A stretch of 64,000 nt of DNA from Rhizobium oryzihabitans (GCF_010669145.1 NZ_CP048635.1:310001-374000); one strand, 5' to 3'. Shown: positions 43,386 through 54,632, numbered from the stretch's first letter. The notes: generated from the sequence alone by a model not told the origin. Numbers and translations: made by a program.

Positions 43386-44066
43386 TCAGTAGCTTCCGCG
43401 TGACAGGCACACGGCTGGAATGGTCTTGACGATGATGAAGACATCCTGTCGCATCGACCAGTTCTGCACATATTGCGTGTCGAAGGCCACGCGGGTCTTG
43501 TAGGAGACGTCGTTACGGCCGCTGATCTGCCACAGGCCGGTCAGGCCCGGACGGGTGCTGAGATAATAAGCGGCAGCGCTTTCGTAGTAGCTCAGCTCTT
43601 CATCGACGACCGGGCGCGGGCCAACCACGCTCATTTCGCCGCGGATGATATTGAGGAGCTGCGGCAGTTCATCAAGGGAGAGCTTGCGCAGCACGGCGCC
43701 AACGGCCGTAACACGCGGATCGTTCTTGAGCTTGCGGGTAGCACGCCATTCCTCGGCGGCTTCCGGATTGGCGGCAAGATATTGGCGCAACATCTCGTCG
43801 CCATTCATCGCCATCGTCCTGAATTTCAGGCAATGGAAATAGCGGCCATTATGTCCCACACGCCGGTGGCCGTAGAAGATCGGGCCAGGGTCGGAAAATT
43901 TCACCAGCGCGGCGATCAACAGGAAAAGCGGGCTGAATATGAGCAGCGCAAGTGCAGCCGATGTCATATCGAAGCTACGTTTTGCGATGCCCCCGATAGG
44001 AAAACTGACATCGAAGTCTTCGGAGCTGCTGAGTGTCTGTTCAGCCGATTGGGTCGCGGACTTCAT
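43386..44066 (-). CDS. exoY: Undecaprenyl-phosphate galactose phosphotransferase ExoY
   Basis: 226 residues, the same length as S. meliloti ExoY, with near-identical motifs: a single TM (TSAALALLIFSPLFLLIAALV), then FYGHRRVGHNGRYFHCLKFR, KLSLDELPQLLNIIRGEMSV, VGPRPVV and the C-terminus RPGLTGLWQISGRNDVSY with IPAVCLSRGSY. It transfers galactose-1-phosphate to the lipid carrier, the first step of succinoglycan repeat assembly. The start at 44066 (MKSATQSAEQ) has GGAG 8 bases upstream and matches the family; the open frame to 44186 is leader. In Sinorhizobium its activity is restrained by ExoX; no exoX is visible here. Confidence 0.96.
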   Translation of the reverse strand: MKSATQSAEQTLSSSEDFDVSFPIGGIAKRSFDMTSAALALLIFSPLFLLIAALVKFSDPGPIFYGHRRVGHNGRYFHCLKFRTMAMNGDEMLRQYLAANPEAAEEWRATRKLKNDPRVTAVGAVLRKLSLDELPQLLNIIRGEMSVVGPRPVVDEELSYYESAAAYYLSTRPGLTGLWQISGRNDVSYKTRVAFDTQYVQNWSMRQDVFIIVKTIPAVCLSRGSY

Positions 44067-44686
44067 AGAGAGAACTCCATTTATGTTTTGCGATTGGTCG
44101 GTGCCCGGAGGCGCGTCTTTCCGTCTAAAGGAGATAACAAGTCTGTGTTCTGAATTTGATGCTAATGGATTTTTTGTAAGGCACATTGCCTATGACCGTC
44201 TATGCGATTTCTTGCGTGAGCGCCCGATCAACGTCCGGGCAATATTAACGGTTGCATAAAAAAGAAACAAATGTGCAGATGGCCATGTTCCCAGAGCATG
44301 GGTGTCCATCCCGCATGTATAGGGTTTTCGACCCCGGATAGTCTTTTCTTATATGTTTCTTATGACTTGGTGAGATGAGACAGGAACGCCAAGAACAGCC
44401 ATGCGTGTAACAGACTAATAAATTTTTTTGCGGCGCAGCAAGATTGCGGCAATGCATATAAAATTTGACATATTAGCCGGGATTTTTCTGTCTGGCATTT
44501 TGTGTTTGCCAAGAAAAAGCGATGGAAAAATTGCAAGAGCGGCGCAAAAGTGGCGAAACAATGGCAAAAATTCCTGTCAAAGCCCCGACCAATCGTCGAA
44601 AATCTTCCGGCTTCGGCAGAGATTCTGTCTCTACCAAGATAGGCCGGACGTCCGCCTGGTGCCATATCGGGTAAAAGACCCGGGAA
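44067..44686. other. Upstream region of exoY, no gene recognised
   Basis: 620 bp, more AT-rich than the coding parts, between the divergently oriented exoY and a convergent-facing regulator gene end. It should hold the exoY promoter and leader. Short frames on both strands were inspected, but none has a ribosome site with plausible protein sequence. The exoX gene, which neighbours exoY in Sinorhizobium, is not here. Confidence 0.5.
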
Positions 44687-45235
44687 TCAGAAGGTGGGTG
44701 GCGTGCAGGCGCTGATGACCTCGCAGGGCACGGGTCCGACGCAACGGAAGCGATGCGGCCTGCGGCTTTCAAAATAATAAGCGTCGCCCGGCCCAAGCAC
44801 CCGCCTCTCCTCGTCCACCGTCACTTCCAGACGCCCGGAGAGGATTATCCCCCCTTCCTCACCATCATGCACCAGCGGCACCTTGCCGGTATCGGCGCCC
44901 GGCTGGTAACATTCCTTGAGGATCTGCAGGCTGCGGCCGAAAACATTATCGCCAACCTGCCGGAAGGATATCGGCCCCTTACCGATTTCGACCAGTTCGT
45001 CCGCGCGGTAAAATGCCTTGCGGCTCGTCTCCGGCTCGAAGGCGAAGAACTCGGCAAGACCGATCGGTATGCCGTCGAGAATACGCTTCAGCGCGCCGAC
45101 GGACGGATTGGAGGTATTGGATTCAATCAGGGAAATCGTCGAATTGGTGACACCGGCGCGCCTTGCCAATTCACGCTGGGAAATATTGTGACGCAGCCGC
45201 AAATGGCGCAAACGCCCGCCTATATCCACCGACAT
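44687..45235 (-). CDS. XRE-cupin transcriptional regulator (PuuR-like)
   Basis: 182 residues. An N-terminal Xre helix-turn-helix (RLRHLRLRHNISQRELARRA, VTNSTISLIES) is joined to a C-terminal cupin (VHDGEEGGIILSGRLEVTVD, VLGPGDAYYFESRRPHRFRC) that would bind a small effector. PuuR-type proteins repress putrescine, amino-acid or amine degradation genes. It is divergent from an omega-transaminase across 146 bp, which fits local control of that gene. The exact effector cannot be read from sequence. Confidence 0.88.
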   Translation of the reverse strand: MSVDIGGRLRHLRLRHNISQRELARRAGVTNSTISLIESNTSNPSVGALKRILDGIPIGLAEFFAFEPETSRKAFYRADELVEIGKGPISFRQVGDNVFGRSLQILKECYQPGADTGKVPLVHDGEEGGIILSGRLEVTVDEERRVLGPGDAYYFESRRPHRFRCVGPVPCEVISACTPPTF

Positions 45236-45381
45236 GCAGGAGCCCCCGTTGCCCTTGTTCGAAATATCGAAAACTCTCCTCTCCGCCTATAACATTTTCA
45301 ATGGCTTGGCCACAGCGAGAAAAGGGCTTGTTCAGTCCGGAAAATAGCTTTCAATCATCGGCACCGAACAGGAGAGCCACT

Positions 45382-46716
45382 ATGGATAACCCCAGCAGAT
45401 CCAATTCCACCTCACTCGACAGCTATTGGATGCCATTTACCGCCAACCGGCAGTTCAAGGCCAATCCACGCCTGCTGACGAGCGCAGAGGGCATGTATTA
45501 CACCAGCAATGACGGCCGCCAGGTTCTCGACGGCACGGCTGGGCTATGGTGCGTCAATGTCGGCCACGGCCGCCAGCAGATCGCATCCGCCGTGAAACAC
45601 CAGCTTTCCACCATGGATTATGCGCCCTCCTTCCAGATGGGCCACCCCGTCGCCTTTGAATTTGCAGAGCGGCTGGCGGAAATTGCGCCGGGTCCGGAAG
45701 GTGCAAAACTTGATCGCGTATTTTACACCGGCTCCGGCTCGGAATCGGTCGATACGGCCCTGAAGATCGCCATTGCCTACCAGCGCGCCATCGGCCAGGG
45801 CACCCGCAGCCGACTTATCGGCCGCGAGCGCGGTTATCACGGTGTCGGTTTCGGCGGCATCTCCGTCGGCGGCCTCGTTAACAACCGCCGCGTTTTCCCG
45901 CAAATCCCCGCAGACCATCTGCGTCACACCCACGATCTTTCGAAGAACAGCTTCGTCAAGGGCCAGCCCGAGCATGGTGCCGAGCTTGCCGACGATCTGG
46001 AACGGCTGGTTGCCCTGCATGGCGCGGAAACCATCGCCGCCTGCATCGTTGAGCCAGTCGCCGGCTCCACCGGCGTGCTGGTGCCGCCGAAGGGTTACCT
46101 GGAACGCCTGCGCGCGATTTGCGACAAGCACGGCATTCTGCTGATCTTCGATGAAGTCATCACCGGCTTCGGCCGCATGGGTTCGTCCTTTGCGAGCAAT
46201 TACTTCGGTGTGACCCCTGACATCGTCACCACCGCAAAGGGCCTCACCAATGGCGCAATCCCGATGGGCGCGGTCTTCACCAGCCGCAAGGTTCACGATG
46301 CGCTGATGCACGGGCCGGAAAGCCAGATCGAGCTTTTCCACGGCTACACCTATTCCGGCCATCCTGTCGCCTGCGCCGCCGGCATTGCCACACTCGACAT
46401 CTATCGCGACGAAGGGCTCTTCACCCGTGCAGCCGAAATGCAGGACGTGTGGCACGACGCCATCCATTCCCTGAAGGGCCTGCCGAACGTCATCGACATC
46501 CGCACCATCGGCTTCATCGCCGGCATCGAGTTGCAGCCGCGCGACGGCGCCATCGGCGCGCGCGCCTATGAGGTCTTCACGGATTGCTTTGAGCGCGGGC
46601 TGCTCATCCGCGTCACCGGTGACATTATCGCCCTTTCGCCGCCGCTGATCGCGGAGAAATCCCATTTCGACGACATCGTCTCGATCCTCGGCGACGCGCT
46701 GAAAAGAGCGAATTAA
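45382..46716 (+). CDS. Omega-amino acid:pyruvate aminotransferase (beta-alanine/putrescine type)
   Basis: A 444-residue class III PLP aminotransferase. The N-terminus has YWMPFTANRQFKANPRLL, typical of beta-alanine:pyruvate transaminases. Other landmarks are YTGSGSESVDTALKIA (PLP phosphate), GYHGVGFGGISVGG, LIFDEVITGFGRMG (Asp to pyridine N) and the Schiff-base lysine in TTAKGLTNGAIPMGAV. It probably moves amino groups from beta-alanine or an omega-amine to pyruvate. The start at 45382 has GGAG 8 bases upstream. The divergent PuuR-like gene suggests induction by an amine, and a Rho-independent terminator follows. Confidence 0.92.
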   Translation: MDNPSRSNSTSLDSYWMPFTANRQFKANPRLLTSAEGMYYTSNDGRQVLDGTAGLWCVNVGHGRQQIASAVKHQLSTMDYAPSFQMGHPVAFEFAERLAEIAPGPEGAKLDRVFYTGSGSESVDTALKIAIAYQRAIGQGTRSRLIGRERGYHGVGFGGISVGGLVNNRRVFPQIPADHLRHTHDLSKNSFVKGQPEHGAELADDLERLVALHGAETIAACIVEPVAGSTGVLVPPKGYLERLRAICDKHGILLIFDEVITGFGRMGSSFASNYFGVTPDIVTTAKGLTNGAIPMGAVFTSRKVHDALMHGPESQIELFHGYTYSGHPVACAAGIATLDIYRDEGLFTRAAEMQDVWHDAIHSLKGLPNVIDIRTIGFIAGIELQPRDGAIGARAYEVFTDCFERGLLIRVTGDIIALSPPLIAEKSHFDDIVSILGDALKRAN

Positions 46717-46737
46717 AAGTATAAATCTCTAATATAG

Positions 46738-46769
46738 AAAAGGCTGCAATACAAATTGCGGCCTTTTTT
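46738..46769 (+). terminator. Rho-independent terminator after the transaminase
   Basis: AAAAGGCTGCAAT and ATTGCGGCCTTTTTT form a stem with one mismatch around a short loop, followed directly by a T run. It lies 22 bp after the stop and is the clearest intrinsic terminator in the window. Confidence 0.9.
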
Positions 46770-46861
46770 GCTTTTTATCAAATCCATCATAAAAATAGAT
46801 CATTTCTTAAGCACGTTCTATTATTTTCCCGCAGTATAACCAACGGAGCGGGAACGACCCC

Positions 46862-48682
46862 ATGGCGTCGATTCAAAAAAAGATAATATTAGCAAGCATC
46901 GCAATATTCTCTCTCACCGGAAGCGCCGTTGGCATCGGCATTTGGGCGACGGAGACGCTCAACCGCAATAGCGCGGAAGTATCACGCTCTGCCGAAATAC
47001 TTCACAATCATATGCGCGCCGACATGATGCACGATGCGTTGCGCTCGGATGTGCTCGCAGCCATTCTTTCCACCAATGACACGATGGGTTTGTCTTTCGA
47101 CGCGGTAAAGGCCGACCTTGCCGAACACGAAGCGACATTCCTCGAGGCCATAAAGGAAAACGCGGCTTTGTCCGAAGGCACCGAAGCCAAAGCCGTTATC
47201 GGCAGCGTGGAAAAACCGCTTCACTCCTATCTGGAAATAGCCAAGACAGTGGTCGGCCTTGTGGGGTCCGATCCGGGTGCAGCGACAAAAATGATCCCGG
47301 ATTTCATGCGGCAGTTCACCACGCTTGAAACGGCGATGGAGAAAGCCGGCGAGCAGATCGACACGCTGTCGCAGGCCACCGTCGCAAAAAGCCAGGAGAC
47401 CAAGGCCGTCATCGACTTTCTTTTGAAAGGGCTGCTGGCTCTGGCGACACTCTTCTGCGTCAGCCTCTTCATCCTTACCCGCAAAACGGTAACGGGTCCT
47501 ATCCTGCGCCTGTCGGAGACGATGGAAATCCTTGCGAGTGGCGATACGTCTCAGCCGCCCTCGGGTGTCGACCGCAAGGACGAGATCGGTTCCATGTCCG
47601 GCGCAGTCGAAATATTCCGGCAAGCAGCGATCGCCAATCGGGCATTGGAACAGGAAGCCGCCGCTGCGCGTGAAAAGGCTGAACTTGATCAGCAGGCGGC
47701 ACGACACCAGGCGGAAGAGGATGCATCGGAACGGCTGCGCATCGCGACATCCGGGCTTGCCGCAGGGTTGAAGCGGCTTGCAGCCGGTGATCTCGCCTTC
47801 CAGCTCGATGTCGCCTTTGCTCCGGAATTCGAAACCCTGCGCCGTGATTTCAACAGTTCGGTCAAGCAGCTCGCTGAAACGCTTCTCGCGATCTCCGACG
47901 GCGTCGCCACCATCGATGGCAGCACCCGCGAAATCGCGGCGGGCGCGGACGATCTTTCTCGCCGCACCGAACATCAGGCCGCATCCCTCGAAGAGACAGC
48001 CGCAGCCCTTGAAGAAATCACCGTCAATGTCGCCAATGCCAACAAGCGTGCCGCCGAAGCCCGCCTTGCTGCCACCGATGCCAACCAAAGCGCAGTGAAA
48101 TCCGCCGAAGTCGTCGGCCATGCCGAAGAGGCCATGCGCCGCATCGAGGCCTCGTCGCGGCAGATCACCGGCATCATCGGCGTCATCGACGAAATCGCCT
48201 TCCAGACCAACCTTCTGGCGCTGAATGCCGGGGTGGAGGCTGCCCGTGCCGGCGAAGCCGGCAAAGGCTTTGCCGTGGTGGCGCAGGAAGTGCGTGATCT
48301 TGCGCAGCGCTCGGCAAAGGCCGCAAGCGAAATCCGCGGCCATATCCGGCAATCATCGACCGAAGTGGAGAGCGGCGTCAAACTGGTGCTCGATACCGGC
48401 ACGACGCTCAAAGATATCGGCGAGCGCATCGCCGGCATCGATCGCCACATGAACGCCATCGCCACATCGGCGGCCGAACAGGCGACCGGTCTTGCCGAGA
48501 TCAACGCGGCGGTGAATTCGATGGATCAGGCCACCCAGCAAAATGCGGCCATGGTGGAACAATCAACCGCCGCCTCGGCAATGCTCGCCGCCGAAACGGC
48601 CAAGTTGCGCGCGCTGGTATCCCGTTTCCGTCTTGAGATGGAAAGCATCGGTGGTCACGATGTTACCCGTCGCGTGGCCTGA
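46862..48682 (+). CDS. Methyl-accepting chemotaxis protein
   Basis: A 606-residue transmembrane chemoreceptor. TM1 is at about residues 7-28, a mostly helical periplasmic sensor spans about 30-180, and TM2 is near 182-203 (LLKGLLALATLFCVSLFIL). A HAMP domain follows, then an extended coiled coil. The signalling tip has IGVIDEIAFQTNLLALNAGV and EAARAGEAGKGFAVVAQEVR. No C-terminal CheR/CheB docking pentapeptide is evident. The ligand is unknown. It is a stand-alone gene flanked by terminators, as MCP genes often are. Confidence 0.95.
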   Translation: MASIQKKIILASIAIFSLTGSAVGIGIWATETLNRNSAEVSRSAEILHNHMRADMMHDALRSDVLAAILSTNDTMGLSFDAVKADLAEHEATFLEAIKENAALSEGTEAKAVIGSVEKPLHSYLEIAKTVVGLVGSDPGAATKMIPDFMRQFTTLETAMEKAGEQIDTLSQATVAKSQETKAVIDFLLKGLLALATLFCVSLFILTRKTVTGPILRLSETMEILASGDTSQPPSGVDRKDEIGSMSGAVEIFRQAAIANRALEQEAAAAREKAELDQQAARHQAEEDASERLRIATSGLAAGLKRLAAGDLAFQLDVAFAPEFETLRRDFNSSVKQLAETLLAISDGVATIDGSTREIAAGADDLSRRTEHQAASLEETAAALEEITVNVANANKRAAEARLAATDANQSAVKSAEVVGHAEEAMRRIEASSRQITGIIGVIDEIAFQTNLLALNAGVEAARAGEAGKGFAVVAQEVRDLAQRSAKAASEIRGHIRQSSTEVESGVKLVLDTGTTLKDIGERIAGIDRHMNAIATSAAEQATGLAEINAAVNSMDQATQQNAAMVEQSTAASAMLAAETAKLRALVSRFRLEMESIGGHDVTRRVA

Positions 48683-48752
48683 GATTGCTGCCGCAGATCG
48701 AGCCGGCAAAATCGGGATAGAAGCGCATCGAATGCATCTTTATCATCCGTCA

Positions 48753-48782
48753 TTTCCAGCCGCCATCGCAGGCGGCTGGAAA
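48753..48782. terminator. Bidirectional terminator between the MCP and L,D-transpeptidase genes
   Basis: TTTCCAGCCGCC and GGCGGCTGGAAA form a perfect 12-bp stem with a 6-base loop, between the two convergent stops. The A/T ends give a U run in either direction. Confidence 0.9.
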
Positions 48783-48792
48783 CCTTCATTTA

Positions 48793-49578
48793 TCAATAGG
48801 TCTGCATCGGCTGCGAAAGGCCGTCACCAACCACGCCGCCGCCATATTGCGCGACCGGTACGCCTGCCTGACCGATCGGCACGCCCTGCTGTGCCGGTCC
48901 AAGCGCCGTAACCACAATCGGCGTACCATCCGGCACACGGTTGTAGAGATCGACGATGTCCTGGTTCAGTAGGCGAACGCAGCCCGAGGAGACGGACTTG
49001 CCGATCGTCCACCACTCGGGCGAGCCGTGCAGACGATAGATCGTGTCCTTGCCGTCCTTGAAGATATAGAGCGCACGCGCACCGAGCGGGTTCTTGAGCC
49101 CCGGCTCCATGCCGCCATTGCGGCTGCTATAGGGCTCGAGTTCCGGCTGGCGGGCCACCATCTCATCGGGCGGCGTCCAGCGTGGCCATTGCCGCTTGTA
49201 CTGGATCACGCCACGGCCGGACCATTCGAAGCCCGCGCGGCCAAGACCGACGCCGTAACGCATGGCCTGATTATTTTCATAGGTGAGATAGAGGAAATGG
49301 TTGGCGGTATCGACCACGATGATGCCGGGGCGCTCACCGGTCGGATTTTCCACCATCTGCCGCAGGAACTGGCGCGGGATCCTCTTGTAGGGAATTTCCG
49401 GCAGCGGAAATTGCTCGTCCGGCTTGGGGCCGTACATCAGGGCATACATCGGGTCGTCGGCCGGAGCGGCGGGCCGGCTGGCCTCGCGCGCCGTGGTGTT
49501 ACAGCCCGCAAGGCCGGCAAGCGCCAGTCCACCTGCTCCAAGCAGGAAACCCCGCCGGGTCGTTGTCGTGTCGTTCAA
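48793..49578 (-). CDS. L,D-transpeptidase (YkuD/ErfK family), Tat/lipoprotein signal
   Basis: 261 residues. The N-terminus TTTRRGFLLGAGGLALAGLA carries a twin-arginine motif, and LAGC behind it is a possible lipobox. The YkuD catalytic site is at the C-terminal side: the His in IYRLHGSPEWW and the Cys in SVSSGCVRLLNQDIVDLY. It forms 3-3 peptidoglycan cross-links or attaches outer-membrane proteins, activities abundant in Rhizobiales with polar growth. It is followed upstream by another L,D-transpeptidase 19 bp away on the same strand, so they are likely co-transcribed. Confidence 0.93.
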   Translation of the reverse strand: MNDTTTTRRGFLLGAGGLALAGLAGCNTTAREASRPAAPADDPMYALMYGPKPDEQFPLPEIPYKRIPRQFLRQMVENPTGERPGIIVVDTANHFLYLTYENNQAMRYGVGLGRAGFEWSGRGVIQYKRQWPRWTPPDEMVARQPELEPYSSRNGGMEPGLKNPLGARALYIFKDGKDTIYRLHGSPEWWTIGKSVSSGCVRLLNQDIVDLYNRVPDGTPIVVTALGPAQQGVPIGQAGVPVAQYGGGVVGDGLSQPMQTY

Positions 49579-49597
49579 TTGAAAAACCTCATTTACG

Positions 49598-50653
49598 TCA
49601 TCTCACACTGGCAAAGGGATCTGCCAGCGCCGCCTCGGGACGGCTGATAGGGTACTTCGTGCCGGAAACCTGCGATGCCATGGCCTTGGCGCCACTGGAT
49701 TTCAGGATGGCACGGAAGCTCGGATGCATGCCGCCGTCTACATACGCACTGAGGGGAGCTGTGGTTCCCTCGTTCATAGCGGCGGCAAATTTTTGTTGTT
49801 CTTCGACCAGTTTCGAAGCGACCAGCGGGTCCTGCTGGTTGGTGGCAGGCGGGCAGGCGGCCAGCGGATCGGCAGGTTCGCCTTCGGCAAATTCACTATT
49901 GAAGACATATCGCCTGCCGCAGACGGATACCTTTGGCTGCCGGCGCGTCACCTCGAAATAGTCGTAGCCTTCCTTCAGCGTCTTCCAGAAGGGCATGTTG
50001 GGATCATCCCGATGCGCCACCATGTTGCGGGCGCTCATGCGGAACGGATAGGCCTGCACCTGAAAACGGTCCTGACCGCCCTGCAATGCGCGCGCGACGA
50101 CCGCATAAATCTCGCCAACCTGCTGATCGGTCATGGCATAACAGCCCGAAGAGGAACAGGCGCCGTGCACCATCAGCGCTTCACCGGTGTAACCGAGCGC
50201 CGATTCCAGCCGGTTGGGATAACCGAGGTTGAAGGAGACGAAATATTGCGAATTCGGGTTCAGCATGCCCGCCGAGACATGATAAAAACCTTCGGGCGCC
50301 TGCCTGTCGCCGGTTTTCATCTTGGGCCCGAGCTTCCCGGACCAACGGCACATGGGATAAGTCTTCAGCAGTGCATAATTTCCGGTCTTATCGATCTTCC
50401 AGACCTCGAGTTCGCTTTCCTGCTTGAAGATGCGAACGAGGACCGGGCTTTCCGGGCGCATGCTCTTGGCGGACATCTGCGCCATCATCTTGGACGACAG
50501 CTTCGGCGGGTCCTTCTTGACACTATCGAGACCCATGGAAGTGCATGCGGCAAGGCTGCCGCCGATCGCAACGATCGCAGCCATTCTCACACCCGCCTTT
50601 GCCCTGTGCCGCAACCCCGCAACCGCGAAATCCAGCAATGCCTTCATGCCCAT
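49598..50653 (-). CDS. L,D-transpeptidase, YafK-like
   Basis: 351 residues. Signal or lipoprotein N-terminus (AAIVAIGGSLAACTSMG; lipobox LAAC). The catalytic region is ALMVHGACSSSGCYAMTD, with His and the second Cys as active residues, preceded by the family segment APEGFYHVSAGMLNPNSQYF. The C-terminal third is unlike YkuD cores and may be regulatory. YafK/DpaA-type enzymes can cleave protein-peptidoglycan links rather than make them, so either cross-linking or release is possible. First of a probable two-gene unit with the next L,D-transpeptidase. Confidence 0.9.
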   Translation of the reverse strand: MGMKALLDFAVAGLRHRAKAGVRMAAIVAIGGSLAACTSMGLDSVKKDPPKLSSKMMAQMSAKSMRPESPVLVRIFKQESELEVWKIDKTGNYALLKTYPMCRWSGKLGPKMKTGDRQAPEGFYHVSAGMLNPNSQYFVSFNLGYPNRLESALGYTGEALMVHGACSSSGCYAMTDQQVGEIYAVVARALQGGQDRFQVQAYPFRMSARNMVAHRDDPNMPFWKTLKEGYDYFEVTRRQPKVSVCGRRYVFNSEFAEGEPADPLAACPPATNQQDPLVASKLVEEQQKFAAAMNEGTTAPLSAYVDGGMHPSFRAILKSSGAKAMASQVSGTKYPISRPEAALADPFASVR

Positions 50654-50809
50654 GGATCGTTCTACCCGCCTGATTTGCCCGCCTTTCCGGCAGACGCTTA
50701 ACTAGCGAAGGTGGCCACAACGCGGCAACCTCGCATATGGACAAAGTCTCGTGAACAGACGTTACCCATTCGTTAATCATACGCACACAAGCCTGTGATG
50801 GAACTGTTG

Positions 50810-52648
<1,839 letters not shown>

Positions 52649-52652
52649 ACGA

Positions 52653-52811
52653 CTATAGCACCTTTGGCGGCTGGTCGTTTTCGTCGGGGTTCGGTGTCGG
52701 CGCTTCATCTGGCAACCGGTCGGGTTCCGGTTCCTGCACCGGTGGAATATCGGGCTGCGGCGGCACCGGCATCGGCGGTTCGGGATAGGGCTCGACTGGA
52801 ACGGCGGGCAT
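52653..52811 (-). CDS. Small proline/glutamate-rich peptide, unknown function
   Basis: A 52-codon frame reading MPAVPVEPYPEPPMPVPPQP at its start, then more Pro/Asp/Glu and ending QPPKVL. It has an excellent ribosome site (AAGGAGG 5 bases before the ATG). It converges on the AAG gene with stops only 4 bp apart. The composition is disordered and acidic. I recall similar short Pro-rich hypotheticals in rhizobia but no function. The strong Shine-Dalgarno is the main evidence that it is translated. Confidence 0.65.
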   Translation of the reverse strand: MPAVPVEPYPEPPMPVPPQPDIPPVQEPEPDRLPDEAPTPNPDENDQPPKVL

Positions 52812-53035
52812 TGCGGCCTCCTTGCGTCAACGCTCTTAGTCCTGAATGGATCGGGACTGCGTTTTAGGGACAACGCATTGCGCCGTCGATTTCAGGCGGC
52901 GCAACACCCAATTCGCCCATCGGTCAAATGCCGGTCAGGTCCCTTCGGTTCGGTTGCGCCGCCCGGTGGGTCGTGAAAGGAGAACGCGGGGAAAGCCGGT
53001 CCGTTCCGTTTTTTTGGAGAGCTTTTGACAGTGGC

Positions 53036-53233
53036 TCAGGCAAAACCGAGCGCGCTGCGGGAAATATCGCGGTTTTCGCAATAGTCGCGAGAATGGGCCT
53101 CATGGCCATGTTCACGGGCCGTTGAACGGGTAAGTTCCGGGCTTGGAACGTTGAGAAGCGCATCGGCATAGGTGCCGGTTGCTTCCACATCATCGATCAC
53201 AGGCTGCTGTTGCGGTTTTAGAAATTCAAACAT
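53036..53233 (-). CDS. Small hypothetical protein
   Basis: 65 residues starting MFEFLKPQQQPVIDDVEATG and ending in ISRSALGFA. AAGGAGG lies 9 bases before the ATG at 53233, better than any upstream start in the frame. It is hydrophilic, with a His/Asp/Arg-rich end (EHGHEAHSRDYCENRD). No family recognised. It is a plausible but unproven gene in an otherwise empty 0.6-kb stretch. Confidence 0.5.
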   Translation of the reverse strand: MFEFLKPQQQPVIDDVEATGTYADALLNVPSPELTRSTAREHGHEAHSRDYCENRDISRSALGFA

Positions 53234-53406
53234 CCATCGTCCTCCTTCGACACGTCCCTCAACGCGCCGGCCCAAGTCCTGTTCCATAACGAACATGACA
53301 GTCCCGATTATACATGAGATGGCGTCGGCGTATAGATGACGAAAGGCGAACGCTATCAACTGACGTTCACAAAATGGAGTGGAATCAGTGAGCTATGGCG
53401 AGAAGT

Positions 53407-54432
53407 TCAGGCTGGGCCGACTGACTCCCGCAAGATCAGTTCGACAGGCCACAATTCCTGAACCTCGCGGACCGGGCGGCCGCCAACGATCTGCAAAAGC
53501 AGGTCCGTCACGCGCATACCGGCCATGCGCATCGGCGACCGCGTGGTGGAAAGCGGCGGCATCATGCTCTGTGGCGTCAGATAGGGAAAAACGTCGTCAT
53601 GGGCGATGACGGAGACGTCCTTGCCGATCGTCAGACCCAGCTGGCTTGCGGCGCGATAGACCCCCTGCGCCGTCATCATCGCGCCCGCGACAAAGGCGGT
53701 CGGGCGTGGCGTCTGCTCCAGCAACGAGCGGGCGAAGCGGAAAGCGGCTTCCTCACTGAAATGCTCGCTCATCATCAAGCGCGGGTCCGGCGTGATGCCA
53801 TGGGTCGCCAGCGCATCACGAAAACCCTGTTCGCGGTCCTGCACAAAAGTACGGCCGGTCGGACCGTTGATCAGTGCGATGCGACGGTGGCCGCGCTCCA
53901 GAAAATGGATCGTCGGGCGATAGGTCACATCATGATTGTCGATATCGAGCCAGGCATGCTCGAAAGGCGTCTTCGAGCGGCCATGCACGATGAAAGGTAT
54001 GCCAAGCCTGTGGAGCAGTTCAATACGTTCGTCTTCCGGGCGCGGTGAATGCACAATGATGCCATCCACACGCCCGCTCGAGGCAAGCCTGCTGAAAATC
54101 GCCAGCTCTTCGTCGATATTATTATCAACGGTCACGCTGACGAGAATATCGGTCTCTTCGCCTTCGAGCCGGGTCGCCATGCCGCCCATGAATTCCGAAA
54201 AGAAATGCCCGCCGCCCGAACGGCCCATGACGACGCCGATGGCGCCCGCCCTGCCGGTTGCCAGCCTGACAGCATTGGCATTTGGCCGGTAGCCATACTT
54301 CAGCGCAGCCTCCATCACCCGCCGGCGCGTTTCCTCGCGCACCTCGGGATAGCCGCCCAGCGCACGGCTGACGGTGGTGGGCGACAGCCCGACCTTTTCT
54401 GCGAATTCCTTGAGCTTCATGTTTTTTGCCAA
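53407..54432 (-). CDS. thuR: LacI-family repressor of the thu operon
   Basis: 341 residues. The LacI helix-turn-helix is at the N-terminus (MKLKEFAEKVGLSPTTVSRA, then PEVREETRRRVMEAALKYGY with the hinge). The sugar-binding core has GAIGVVMGR, RGHRRIALINGP and a DNA-distal VSVIAHDDVFPYLTP. It is divergent from thuEFGKAB and has two LacI-type palindromes in the 256-bp gap, so it most likely represses the trehalose/disaccharide uptake operon and itself. The name thuR is by context. Confidence 0.9.
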   Translation of the reverse strand: MAKNMKLKEFAEKVGLSPTTVSRALGGYPEVREETRRRVMEAALKYGYRPNANAVRLATGRAGAIGVVMGRSGGGHFFSEFMGGMATRLEGEETDILVSVTVDNNIDEELAIFSRLASSGRVDGIIVHSPRPEDERIELLHRLGIPFIVHGRSKTPFEHAWLDIDNHDVTYRPTIHFLERGHRRIALINGPTGRTFVQDREQGFRDALATHGITPDPRLMMSEHFSEEAAFRFARSLLEQTPRPTAFVAGAMMTAQGVYRAASQLGLTIGKDVSVIAHDDVFPYLTPQSMMPPLSTTRSPMRMAGMRVTDLLLQIVGGRPVREVQELWPVELILRESVGPA

Positions 54433-54480
54433 TTTGCCACTGCATGCGTTGCCGCCGCGGATTTTTCAAGCCGACAAAAA

Positions 54481-54496
54481 TTGAAAACGATTTCAA
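54481..54496. promoter_or_regulatory. LacI-type operator, thuR side
   Basis: TTGAAAACGATTTCAA is a near-perfect palindrome with the central CG typical of LacI-family operators. It lies 49 bp upstream of the thuR start and fits autoregulation as well as repression of thuE. Confidence 0.8.
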
Positions 54497-54632
54497 TTTT
54501 TCTTTACCTGAAACCTTACAGGTCACTATTCTGAAAGGCAAACCCCTAAAAATCCCACGCCAAAACACCCGATTTCCCCACCATTAGAAAGAGTATTGAC
54601 AGACTGCCTGGCTTTTGCGAGCCTCGCGTCAG

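Noticed and set aside
44428..44715. 95-residue plus-strand frame upstream of exoY
   Set aside because: No ribosome site, overlaps the end of the XRE-cupin gene, no similarity to ExoX.
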